Shown here: one piece after another, positions 24,993 through 33,924 of the stretch
Layout: every line of letters begins with the position of its first letter
How positions within the stretch are numbered: the first letter of the stretch is position 1
Assembly: GCF_013214165.1 (NCBI RefSeq)
Contig: NZ_JABSSM010000047.1
Span: 1-33,924 of the forward strand
Length of the DNA: 33,924 nt
Reading direction: 5' to 3'
Source: Shewanella sp.
GTDB lineage: Bacteria; Pseudomonadota; Gammaproteobacteria; Enterobacterales; Shewanellaceae
Made by a program: the position numbers and the translations under genes
Notes under the pieces: model-generated
The model's input: only the letters and a program-made list of their open reading frames with translations
Told to the model about the DNA's origin: nothing
Database searches by the model: none

Positions 24993-25739
24993 ATGATAAA
25001 TAGAATGTTCAAAATAGTGCTGTTGAGCGGCATTATCATGCTAACGGCTTGCCAAACCGAACTCTACAAGGGGTTATCCCAGAAAGAGGGTAATGAGATG
25101 TTAGCCATCTTATTGATTGCTGGGGTTAGCACACAAAAATTACCCGATAGTGAGGATAAGGTGAAGTTAATGGTCGAGGAGTCGCAACTCTCGTTAGCCC
25201 TAGCGACCTTGAAGAGCCAAGGCTACCCCAAAGATAAATTTGTCAGCCTAGAAGATATATTCCCCGACGAGGGGCTGATTTCCTCTCCCCTGGAAGAGCG
25301 TGCTCGTTTAATGTTTGCCAAGTCGCAGGAGATCTCTTCGACCTTGTCCCAAATAGATGGCGTGATCACGGCCAGAGTTCATATCGTCAAGCCCGAAGAA
25401 AAGAGAACACGGGGACGAAACCGAGAGATCAATTCTTCGGCATCGGTATTTATCAAGCACGCCCCAGATATAGAAATAGAGTCCTTGGTGCCGCAGATAA
25501 AATTGTTGGTGAATAATAGTGTCGAAGGGCTTAATTACGATCGTATCAGCGTCGTCTTAGTCCCGGCACGCCAGAGTCGCTTGATATCCAATCAGCAAAA
25601 AATGGTCCATATTCTCTCTATCAAGATGACGGCATCATCAGAGAACCGTTTCATCGGTTTTATCGTCTGCTTCATCATTATGTTAATCGGGACCAACCTG
25701 GCGACATATTTTTGGAGCCAGAAGCTGAGCGGTCGCTAG
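24993..25739 (+). CDS. sctJ: SctJ (YscJ/PscJ) inner-ring lipoprotein
   Basis: A 248-residue lipoprotein (YscJ 244) with signal and lipobox ending in LTAC (Cys20). The two ring-building domains follow (NEMLAILLIAGV-type strand-helix; then IDGVITARVHIVKPEEKR and ASVFIKHAPDIEIESLVPQI), and a C-terminal membrane segment covers about residues 221-241. It forms the 24-mer inner ring with SctD. It starts three bases after sctI, and its stop lies at the start of sctK. Confidence 0.97.
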   Translation: MINRMFKIVLLSGIIMLTACQTELYKGLSQKEGNEMLAILLIAGVSTQKLPDSEDKVKLMVEESQLSLALATLKSQGYPKDKFVSLEDIFPDEGLISSPLEERARLMFAKSQEISSTLSQIDGVITARVHIVKPEEKRTRGRNREINSSASVFIKHAPDIEIESLVPQIKLLVNNSVEGLNYDRISVVLVPARQSRLISNQQKMVHILSIKMTASSENRFIGFIVCFIIMLIGTNLATYFWSQKLSGR

Positions 25740-25741
25740 TG

Positions 25742-26410
25742 ATGCAAGGGGATGGCACGGTCAATCTGGATTATGAAGCGTGTCTGCACCGATACCTGTT
25801 TCGGCCGCTAAGTTATATCGATGAGAGTTGGCTTGAACATATTTCCCATGCCGAGCATATATCCAAGTTACCAGACTGGCGGAATAATCCCAGATTAAAT
25901 GAATGGTTCTTGGCTGCCGCCGGGTTAGATCCCCTGCTTGTGGCCGAGTTTTCTCATCCTGTGCGTTTCATCGCCTTGTTGCCCACTGAAGAATTGAGAT
26001 TGCTGCTGCATTATATTGGAGTCAGTCTTCACCGCCAATCGTGCAAACAAGTGATCCTGAGATCACCTCGACAGCAGCTGTTGAGGAGAATGGGGGAAGC
26101 TGGCTATCAGTTTTGCATGCACCAGGCTCTGTTTTTGCTATCAAATTGGCCTGATGGATGGGCTAAAGCCTTGCCTGAATCCATACCTGTTAATCATTTC
26201 GAAGCCTGTGGTATCAGGTTCGTCGCCGCTTTATTGGAGCCAAGCCAGCTGGATTCGATTAAAGGCTTGAAGCTTAAGCTTCCCTATGAACTGAATGCTT
26301 TCTTTACTTCGACTCATGATGTCAAAATTGCAGATAGGCTGTTGGCATACCAACTAATTAAGAAAATATCTAAGCGAGTTATTCCACAATGCTTTCATTT
26401 GTTAAAGTAG
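25742..26410 (+). CDS. sctK: SctK (YscK/PscK) sorting-platform adaptor
   Basis: The ATG at 25742 (two bases after the sctJ stop) gives 222 residues; a GTG overlapping that stop at 25739 is equally possible, while a TTG at 25712 within sctJ is unlikely. YscK is 209 residues. The sequence LPDWRNNPRLNEWFLAAAGL and the leucine-rich helices match the YscK family, which joins the cytoplasmic sorting platform (SctQ/SctL) to SctD. The end overlaps sctL by 22 bases. Confidence 0.9.
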   Translation: MQGDGTVNLDYEACLHRYLFRPLSYIDESWLEHISHAEHISKLPDWRNNPRLNEWFLAAAGLDPLLVAEFSHPVRFIALLPTEELRLLLHYIGVSLHRQSCKQVILRSPRQQLLRRMGEAGYQFCMHQALFLLSNWPDGWAKALPESIPVNHFEACGIRFVAALLEPSQLDSIKGLKLKLPYELNAFFTSTHDVKIADRLLAYQLIKKISKRVIPQCFHLLK

Positions 26411-27018
26411 ATACCGACAACCTTAATTTAGTGCCGGGTCAGAAAATTCTTAAGTCAGTAGACTATATGCATTTTCTGGAGTCTGAGCATCTAATCCAAG
26501 CGGCACAAGCCAAGGCTGCACAGATCATTAACGATGCCGAGTCCGTCTATCAGCAAGAGAAGTTACGTGGCTATGAAGATGGTCAGTTACAGGCTAAGCA
26601 AGCGTGCGCCGAAGTGATCGTCGATACTGTGGCTCAGTGTAATCGCTATTATATCTCATCGGAGAAGACCCTTACTCAGGCTGTCTTGTCTTGCGTGGGT
26701 AAAATCCTCCAAGGCTTCGATGATGTGGAGGTGACACTGGCAGTCGTGAGAGAGGCACTGCAGCTGGTGAGTAATCAGAAACAGGTGATATTGCATGTCA
26801 ATCCTGAGCAGGTTGCTCGAGTCAAAGAGCGGGTGAGTGAAGTCTTAGCGGCATTTCCCGAGGTGGGCTATGTGGATGTGGTCGCCGATGCTCGTCTGAA
26901 GAATGGCGGCTGTATATTAGAAACAGAGGTCGGCATCATAGATGCGAGCATAGATGTGCAGCTGCAGGTACTCAATAAACAGATTGCTAAACAGTTTAAA
27001 GAGCGAGATCCGCAATAG
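26389..27018 (+). CDS. sctL: SctL (YscL/PscL) ATPase stator
   Basis: A 209-residue FliH/VATPase-E-type protein (YscL 221). N-terminal residues are followed by a Glu/Gln/Ala-rich coiled coil (about 35-75), then the C-terminal ATPase-binding domain with VILHVNPEQVARVKERV and the diagnostic VVADARLKNGGCILETEVGI. It tethers SctN to the sorting platform. It is the last T3SS gene of the exsD operon. Confidence 0.96.
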   Translation: MLSFVKVDTDNLNLVPGQKILKSVDYMHFLESEHLIQAAQAKAAQIINDAESVYQQEKLRGYEDGQLQAKQACAEVIVDTVAQCNRYYISSEKTLTQAVLSCVGKILQGFDDVEVTLAVVREALQLVSNQKQVILHVNPEQVARVKERVSEVLAAFPEVGYVDVVADARLKNGGCILETEVGIIDASIDVQLQVLNKQIAKQFKERDPQ

Positions 27019-27027
27019 CATGCTTGC

Positions 27028-27051
27028 AGGAGATAAAATTAATCATCTCCT
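27028..27051. terminator. Possible bidirectional terminator between sctL and the acyltransferase gene
   Basis: AGGAGAT pairs with ATCTCCT across a 10-base AT-rich loop, between two convergent genes. No strong T-run follows on either strand, so termination strength is uncertain. Confidence 0.4.
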
Positions 27052-27058
27052 CTTGGCC

Positions 27059-27628
27059 TTATTTCTCTCGGGTAAAATCTGGGATCACCTTAGGGTGGCG
27101 CCCCTTGAGGGAGCGAAAGAAGCCGATTATCTTATCCATATCTTGCTGCATATCATCCGTGGTCGGTACACCCTCAGGGATAATCACAGTCTTAGTGCCG
27201 AAGTCTAATCCTACGGTAACTATGGGAACGCCGGCCTTACTGGCTATATGGTAGAAGCCGGTCTTCCAGCGTTTTACCGGGCTGCGAGTCCCTTCCGGTG
27301 CCAATGCCAGTGAGAAGTTAGGATTTGATTGGTAGAGTTGGACCACAGCGTCTACCAAGTTATTGGATTTACTCCTATCTACCGGTGTTCCGCCGATGGC
27401 CTTAAAAAACCAGCCCCATGGCGGAATAAAAAGCTGATTTTTCCCGAGAAAATTAACCTTAGCAGCCAATGCTCCGCGGGCTAATAAGCCGACGATGAAG
27501 TCCCAATTACTGGTGTGAGGGCCAAGAATTGCGATAAATTGATGGTCCATAGGCAGTGAGCCGGAAATTTTCCAGCCCGATAATTTTAAGATGAACTTAC
27601 AAAAAGTCTGCAACATAGCTAAAGACAA
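27059..27628 (-). CDS. Small PlsC-type acyltransferase
   Basis: A 189-residue lysophospholipid acyltransferase-family protein. The catalytic block HTSNWD (His38 to Asp43, the HX4D motif) and the substrate-binding EGTR (112-115) are intact, with the hydrophobic PPWGWFFKAIGG block between. Such proteins move acyl chains from acyl-ACP or acyl-CoA to glycerophospholipid or related acceptors at the inner membrane. This subgroup is shorter than PlsC (about 245), and its acceptor is not determinable here. Convergent to the T3SS operon; no evident functional link to it. Confidence 0.88.
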   Translation of the reverse strand: MSLAMLQTFCKFILKLSGWKISGSLPMDHQFIAILGPHTSNWDFIVGLLARGALAAKVNFLGKNQLFIPPWGWFFKAIGGTPVDRSKSNNLVDAVVQLYQSNPNFSLALAPEGTRSPVKRWKTGFYHIASKAGVPIVTVGLDFGTKTVIIPEGVPTTDDMQQDMDKIIGFFRSLKGRHPKVIPDFTREK

Positions 27629-27739
27629 ATAACCCTGTTAATCAATCGGAGCCCCAACAAATTAGCCACTGACTTTATGACTTAACTCATTGAGTTCATA
27701 TATACTATAGCCTATCTCGTATTTATGGAAAAAACCATG

Positions 27740-28159
27740 TTTAAAAAAGGACTTACGACTCTACTAATGCTAATGGCATTTAGCGCCTCGGCGGTGCCGA
27801 CCGATGATATTGCGCATATATTGTCTGAGCAGGAGGCTGCATGGAACCGAGGTGATCTCGATGGCTACATGCAAGGCTATTGGAATAACGACAAGATGCG
27901 TTTCGTTTCTGGTAAGAAATTTCGCTATGGTTGGGCTGAAACATTGGCGGCTTATAAGCAAAATTATCCGGATAAGGCGACCCTAGGCCAACTGAAGTTC
28001 ACCATCAATGATACCAAGATGTTGAGTAACTATGCCGCCATAGTGGTGGGACGTTGGGAGCTAACCCGAGCCAAAGACAAGCCTAACGGTGTGTTCACCC
28101 TGCTGGTGGAGAAGATAGATGATCGTTGGGTTATCACCCATGATCACACGTCAGATTAG
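27740..28159 (+). CDS. Secreted NTF2-like (DUF4440/SnoaL-type) protein
   Basis: From the ATG at 27740 the product is 139 residues, with a clear signal peptide (FKKGLTTLLMLMAFSASA) likely cut before VPTDD; an ATG five codons earlier is possible. The mature part reads as a single NTF2-like alpha+beta domain: the helix SEQEAAWNRGDLDGYMQGYW, the loop FVSGKKFRYGWAETLAAYKQ and terminal strands TLLVEKIDDRWVITHDHTS. This family mostly lacks assigned functions; some members are ketosteroid-isomerase-like. Predicted periplasmic. Divergent from the acyltransferase gene. Confidence 0.85.
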   Translation, partial: FKKGLTTLLMLMAFSASAVPTDDIAHILSEQEAAWNRGDLDGYMQGYWNNDKMRFVSGKKFRYGWAETLAAYKQNYPDKATLGQLKFTINDTKMLSNYAAIVVGRWELTRAKDKPNGVFTLLVEKIDDRWVITHDHTSD

Positions 28160-28213
28160 CCTTATTTCAGGTATGAAAATCTTACTTTGGGACGGGATCC
28201 CCATTTTAGTTTC

Positions 28214-28634
28214 TTAGTATTTGGTGCCATTTACTATGAACTGCTGCCGTCCTAGGTTGCGGCCTTTACCGTCATACCTCACCTCGACGAAGCGAGTCGT
28301 TCCCGAGTTATCCTGCAGTAGAATACTGGTCGAGCGGGTGCCGTATTGCTCATGCTTAATATAGATAGATGAGACTAGTCTTTCCCACTCTAAGCCTATG
28401 CCTGTCTCTGACATCGCCAAAGATAAGGTTGAAAGGATTGTAGTGGCTGCTGTGCTCACGCAACCAACTGCTGGTGATGGGAGCTTGAGATCCGAGCGTC
28501 TTAAGCACTAATTCGCCTCGTTTATTGATGCCAAGCCAGGTGCCCCCCGCCTGCAGATCTTTACCAGCCAAGACCTCATTTTCCGGCGGCCAGAAGTGTG
28601 TCTGCTCTGTGGGCCTGTGATGAAATACATTCAT
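28214..28634 (-). pseudogene. Broken NRDE/TANGO2-family gene
   Basis: Two overlapping minus-strand frames carry the two ends of one family protein. The first (28634-28356) has FHHRPTEQTHFWPPENEVLAG and DLQAGGTWLGINKRGELV, the region just after the family's NRDE motif. The second (28459-28214) has the family C-terminus, TGIGLEWERLVSSIYIKHEQ then YGTRSTSILLQD. The NRDE tetrad and everything before it are gone, replaced by MNV. About a third of the usual 250-residue protein is missing between FNLIFGD and ETGIGLEWE, and the join is out of frame. The normal role of the family is unsettled. Confidence 0.82.
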
Positions 28635-28720
28635 TTCAAGAGAAGCACAGACAATCAGCGGATTTATTTGCAGCTTTTAGCGAGGGAAGGGCAAAGAAAG
28701 TGGCGAGTCACGAGGAATAG

Positions 28721-28740
28721 CCTAGGACCTAGGACCTAGG
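28721..28740. repeat. Three-copy CCTAGGA microrepeat
   Basis: CCTAGG occurs three times with a 7-base period, a few bases downstream of the ZIP-like gene's stop. CTAG-containing hexamers are usually rare in enteric-type genomes. On the minus strand the run can fold into a GCCTAGG/CCTAGGC hairpin but has no T-tail. Confidence 0.8.
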
Positions 28741-28749
28741 CTCTCTAAT

Positions 28750-30294
28750 TTAATGCTTATGTCCATGATCATGGCTATGAGCCTTTGATTTTAAGAGCAT
28801 GATGCGGGCCATAAACTTTCTCGGGCCCAGACGTAGCAGGCTCGCGGCAAATAAGCAGGCTAGGACTATTAGAGATATCATGCTTAACGGCTCTGGAATA
28901 GTCATCATCATGCCCCATTTAGGCTGGATCAGTGACGTTATGGCTAAGATGGCTATGATGAGTCCTATGACCGCAGATCTCTGTGTCCAGCTCATCAACT
29001 TGAGTTGGGCCAAGTTGAAGATAGGTGCAGCCACCAAGGCCAACATAACTGCTGGGATACTCCAGCCACTGTAAGCCAAAGACAGTGCTAAAACCGCACC
29101 GCCTAAGTTACAGAATCGCATCGGCAAGAAGAGCACCATAAGTACTGCCACCTGAATAATCGGGTCCTCTAATGGTACCGAAGGATGACCAATCAGGTTA
29201 GCCAAGACTAAGCTGAGTAATACCCAAGGCGCGCTTCTGTCTACTATATGTGCGAAGCCAAAACGCAGAGGAGATTCGGGGATCGAAAGGTGGGGATCCG
29301 TTGGCTCTATCCGGCTAAACGTAAGCAGGGCGCCGATAACCAATAAGCTGATTAACTGGAATAATGCGATCAGGGGGCCAAGCAAGAAAGCCGTGATGAT
29401 CAGGGCCTCGGGCCCCGCGAGTCGTTGTAACCAACGTTTGCCCAAATGGCTACTCTGAGGCGACAAACCTAGCTTAAACCTGAGACCGGCGAGCGCATAA
29501 CTGAGTAAGAGCACAGGTCCCAGGGTCATCATCCAGTCGACGATTTGTTCGGTGCTATGGTCATGTTGGTGGTGCTCTTGTCCACCAGAATCAATCATCA
29601 AGAGTAGAAACAGTAATCCTATGCCGAGTAAGCTACCTATCCCCGCCTGATACTCATATTTTGCCTGATTGCCGTTACTGGCTTCATCTGGCGAGTGATG
29701 GCCATGGGGTTGATGTAAAACCACATGTAGGATAGAGCCCGTCACGAAGGCCTGTAGATATACGGTATTATCCAGGCTGAGTTGAGTCAGCATCTGTTCT
29801 CCGGCGAAATAACCTACGCCAGTTAGCAGCATCATACCGACTAAAACTGCCATGGCCCAACGGCTGCCTATTTGAGGTTTTACCAGCCACCAGATGGCGA
29901 GGCCCACAGGTAGGCGATGTAATATGATGCCCAAGGCGAGTAAAATAGAGACATCGTCCTGCTGGGCAAGCACCATGGCACCGCCGTCTGTCATGGTGTG
30001 CAGCAGTAATCCGCCTACGCCTAAGAAGAGAGTGAGGTTATGGGTAACCTCAGAGTAACGATGAAATAGCTTCTCACTGGCTGTCGGCCCCCACATTCCT
30101 ATGATGACGAAGATTATCGCCAGAAAGCCGCCATGCTCCAGTAGCTCAGGTAAAATATGTAGCAGCACAAGTCCGCCTAGGGAAACGAATATAAATCCGT
30201 CCAGGCCTTTTTGTAGCCCGTGTTCTGTCGAGAAGAACCGATAGAAGATAGGACCTAGTAGTAGTGCGATACAGCTGGCTATTAGATAGAGCAT
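28750..30294 (-). CDS. ZIP-like, histidine-rich polytopic membrane protein, putative metal transporter
   Basis: A 514-residue protein with about a dozen or more membrane segments. The N-terminal half has ZIP-transporter signatures: HILPELLEHGG (46-56), HTMTDGG (99-105) and HRLPVGLAIWW (126-136), the last two resembling the paired metal-binding helices of ZIP proteins. Three His-rich stretches follow: HQPHGHHSPDE near 194, HHQHDHS near 242 and HSHDHGHKH at the extreme C-terminus. The C-terminal half resembles a permease-type membrane domain (FLPMRFCNLGGAVLALSLAY region), so this may be a two-domain fusion. Substrate is probably a divalent metal such as zinc; direction of transport is unknown. 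Confidence 0.75.
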   Translation of the reverse strand: MLYLIASCIALLLGPIFYRFFSTEHGLQKGLDGFIFVSLGGLVLLHILPELLEHGGFLAIIFVIIGMWGPTASEKLFHRYSEVTHNLTLFLGVGGLLLHTMTDGGAMVLAQQDDVSILLALGIILHRLPVGLAIWWLVKPQIGSRWAMAVLVGMMLLTGVGYFAGEQMLTQLSLDNTVYLQAFVTGSILHVVLHQPHGHHSPDEASNGNQAKYEYQAGIGSLLGIGLLFLLLMIDSGGQEHHQHDHSTEQIVDWMMTLGPVLLLSYALAGLRFKLGLSPQSSHLGKRWLQRLAGPEALIITAFLLGPLIALFQLISLLVIGALLTFSRIEPTDPHLSIPESPLRFGFAHIVDRSAPWVLLSLVLANLIGHPSVPLEDPIIQVAVLMVLFLPMRFCNLGGAVLALSLAYSGWSIPAVMLALVAAPIFNLAQLKLMSWTQRSAVIGLIIAILAITSLIQPKWGMMMTIPEPLSMISLIVLACLFAASLLRLGPRKFMARIMLLKSKAHSHDHGHKH

Positions 30295-30450
30295 GATTTG
30301 TTTTACTGGGACCTTGGAAAACGACGAGATAGTATACCAGCTTCTGGAAAATAAGCAGATAAGCCAGCATTATTTACCTCGGGTATGACAATCTTTCACA
30401 GTGGAGCTGATTTTTCAGGCTGCTAAAGTACTCGTTCTATTAAAATGTGG

Positions 30451-31164
30451 CTATGTTCCATAACACTGTTGTCCTCCATATGCTGCGATCAATATTCGGC
30501 GCTTATCTAGCTTTGCGTTACTTTCTTTAAACCAAGCGAGATAATGCGATAAATACTTTGTCGTCACTCCTCTCATTTGGCCATTAACCCAGCTCTTAAA
30601 GAGAGCGATTGCACCATTGACAGTTTTGTTGTTAGCAAAATTAGCCGCTATTTCAGCAGACGTATCTGCAGATAAAATCGGAGTGATCATATGCTTACTG
30701 CGATCTATCGATAAAAGAACTGCAACCTGTCCTTCCTTGGTCCTTTTATCAATATCACCACCTCGCTTTCTGGCTTTTTGCGCTGAAATAAGCGTTTTGT
30801 CACCTTTTTCTGAGTAGGCAAGAAAGAATTCATCAACTTCGATAATGCCCGATAGTTTGTCATCATTTTTACCAGCCTGAGCCATTAAAAATCTATGCCT
30901 CCATAAAAAGGCTGTTTTAAGATTAATGTCACATATTTTTGCAGCCTGTCTCAGGGCTAACTTTAACTGCATACAGTGAGCATACTCTTGCCAAATGTGA
31001 CTATTATGCAGCCTGGCTAGCGGGGTTTTAGTCTTATTGTTAAACGTTTTACTGCAGTCATTGCAGCGGTACCTTTGTATTCCGCCTGCCTTGCCCCATT
31101 TGTTGAACTGACTTGAATAGCAATGTGGACACTGTGATTTTGCATCAAAAAGGGGTTGAATCAG
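30451..31164 (-). pseudogene. IS1595-family (ISXO2-like) transposase remnant
   Basis: The open frame from 31164 has no ATG at its start and follows a stop; the first ATG (30972) would skip the N-terminal zinc finger CPHC...CNDC visible at about 31130-31060. The DDE domain begins with IIEVDEFFLAYSEKG, carrying the first catalytic Asp, and ends with GQMRGVTTKYLSHYLAWF. The stretch between them that normally carries the second Asp is missing: ANFANNKTVNGAIALF looks like an in-frame deletion join. With start and middle lost, the element should be inactive. Terminal inverted repeats were not recognised. Confidence 0.78.
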
Positions 31165-31389
31165 TTAGCTTCACTGATTAACTATAGTCAACATAGACCT
31201 ACAACAGCGCCTAAAATTTACATCAGGCCTGACTGAGGTCGAACCTAGGTACTGGTGATGATTGCAGATGTTCCTCGACGACTTATAGCCTCCTATCTTT
31301 TGAACTTGCATCGAGACCTTGTTAGTCACATACTCCGCATATTGTATTCAATTGTTGGCGGCTTTATAAAGCTGTTTAATTTGGGATAG

Positions 31390-33549
<2,160 letters not shown>

Positions 33550-33743
33550 CCTGCAACAAAGACGGTTTATTATCATTGAACGCGCGTAAGTCACTGTTTA
33601 GTTTGTGATGATTGATAACATCATATTTTTATGAGGTTTACGCCAGAACAATCTAGGTTAACAGAGTAAAGATTGTGTTTTCACTGTAAGTCAGACGAAA
33701 GTGCTGTTAATATTTCGTGCTGTTTATGTTGTTTTGGTGATTT

Positions 33744-33924
33744 ATGAGAAGATCTCTCTCCTTAACCCGTTTCATCTCATTTATGCCCACTGTATTGGGC
33801 ATTTTCTCCTTGGCTATTCTTGCTTCCTGTAGCTCAATTTCTCAAGAGTCTGACAAGACTCAAGTTCAGCAGAATATTGAATTGAGTGGCACAATAAGCC
33901 CTGATGCCGATGTTGTAGCACTGG
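33744..33924 (+). CDS. N-terminus of a lipoprotein, cut by window edge
   Basis: An ATG at 33744 opens a frame of 60 codons to the right edge. Residues 1-30 are a lipoprotein signal (basic MRRSLSLTR, hydrophobic core, lipobox LASC). The start of the mature part is Ser/Gln/Asp-rich (SSISQESDKTQVQQ), then IELSGTISPDADVVAL. The family cannot be told from this fragment. The 194 bases between the GH63 gene and this gene hold no other gene. Confidence 0.7.
   Translation, partial: MRRSLSLTRFISFMPTVLGIFSLAILASCSSISQESDKTQVQQNIELSGTISPDADVVAL

Noticed and set aside
31158..31179. AATCAGT/ACTGATT hairpin as an IS terminal repeat
   Set aside because: No matching copy was found at the other end of the transposase remnant, so it cannot be assigned as an IS end.

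Overview
The window looks like part of a gammaproteobacterial chromosome of moderate GC content. The neighbouring housekeeping-type genes and the marine-type T3SS arrangement fit Shewanella or a close relative. That assignment is inferred from protein character only and was not checked by a search. About 27 of the 34 kb is a near-complete Ysc/Psc-family type III secretion system (T3SS).

Layout. (i) 1-2376, minus strand: sctP (cut by the left edge), sctO and the ATPase gene sctN; the usual downstream genes sctQRSTU would lie to the left. (ii) 2626-5112, plus: an ExoU-like patatin-family phospholipase effector and its class I chaperone (SpcU-like), divergent from sctN. (iii) 5576-14516, plus: gatekeeper and export-gate genes sctW-tyeA-sycN-sctX-sctY-sctV-lcrR, then the translocon genes lcrG-lcrV-lcrH-yopB-yopD (Pseudomonas popN-pcr1-4-pcrD-pcrR and pcrGVH-popBD), closed by a strong terminator. 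(iv) 15334-18557: the regulatory genes. exsC-exsE are on the minus strand; exsB (pilotin) and exsA (AraC-type activator) are on the plus strand, separated by almost 1 kb of AT-rich non-coding DNA. (v) 18636-27018, plus: exsD followed by yscB, sctC, sctD, yscE, sctF, yscG, yscH, sctI, sctJ, sctK and sctL, tightly packed with overlapping starts and stops. (vi) 27059 to the end: non-T3SS DNA with a small acyltransferase, an NTF2-like secreted protein, a broken NRDE/TANGO2-family gene, a ZIP-like His-rich membrane protein, an IS1595-type transposase remnant, a GH63 alpha-glucosidase and the start of a lipoprotein gene.

How the genes work together. ExsA should activate the operons. ExsD sequesters ExsA, ExsC sequesters ExsD and ExsE sequesters ExsC until ExsE is secreted. 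I find ExsA-box-like sites (GnC, six bases, TGnnA) before sctW and before exsD, each with a -10 hexamer starting exactly 22 bases after the final A. Weaker versions lie in the divergent sctN/exoU spacer. This would couple apparatus, translocon and effector expression. The needle (SctF), rod (SctI), rings (SctC/D/J), sorting platform (SctK/L/N/O) and translocon (LcrV, YopB, YopD) are all present. SctP carries three copies of a 32-residue tandem repeat, a feature relevant to needle-length control.

Most unusual are two to three copies of a non-coding repeat (about 5133-5440, 14602-14890, and a partial copy at 15302-15331). They flank the sctW-yopD block. Their hairpins keep base-pairing while changing sequence, which suggests a structured RNA or mobile element.
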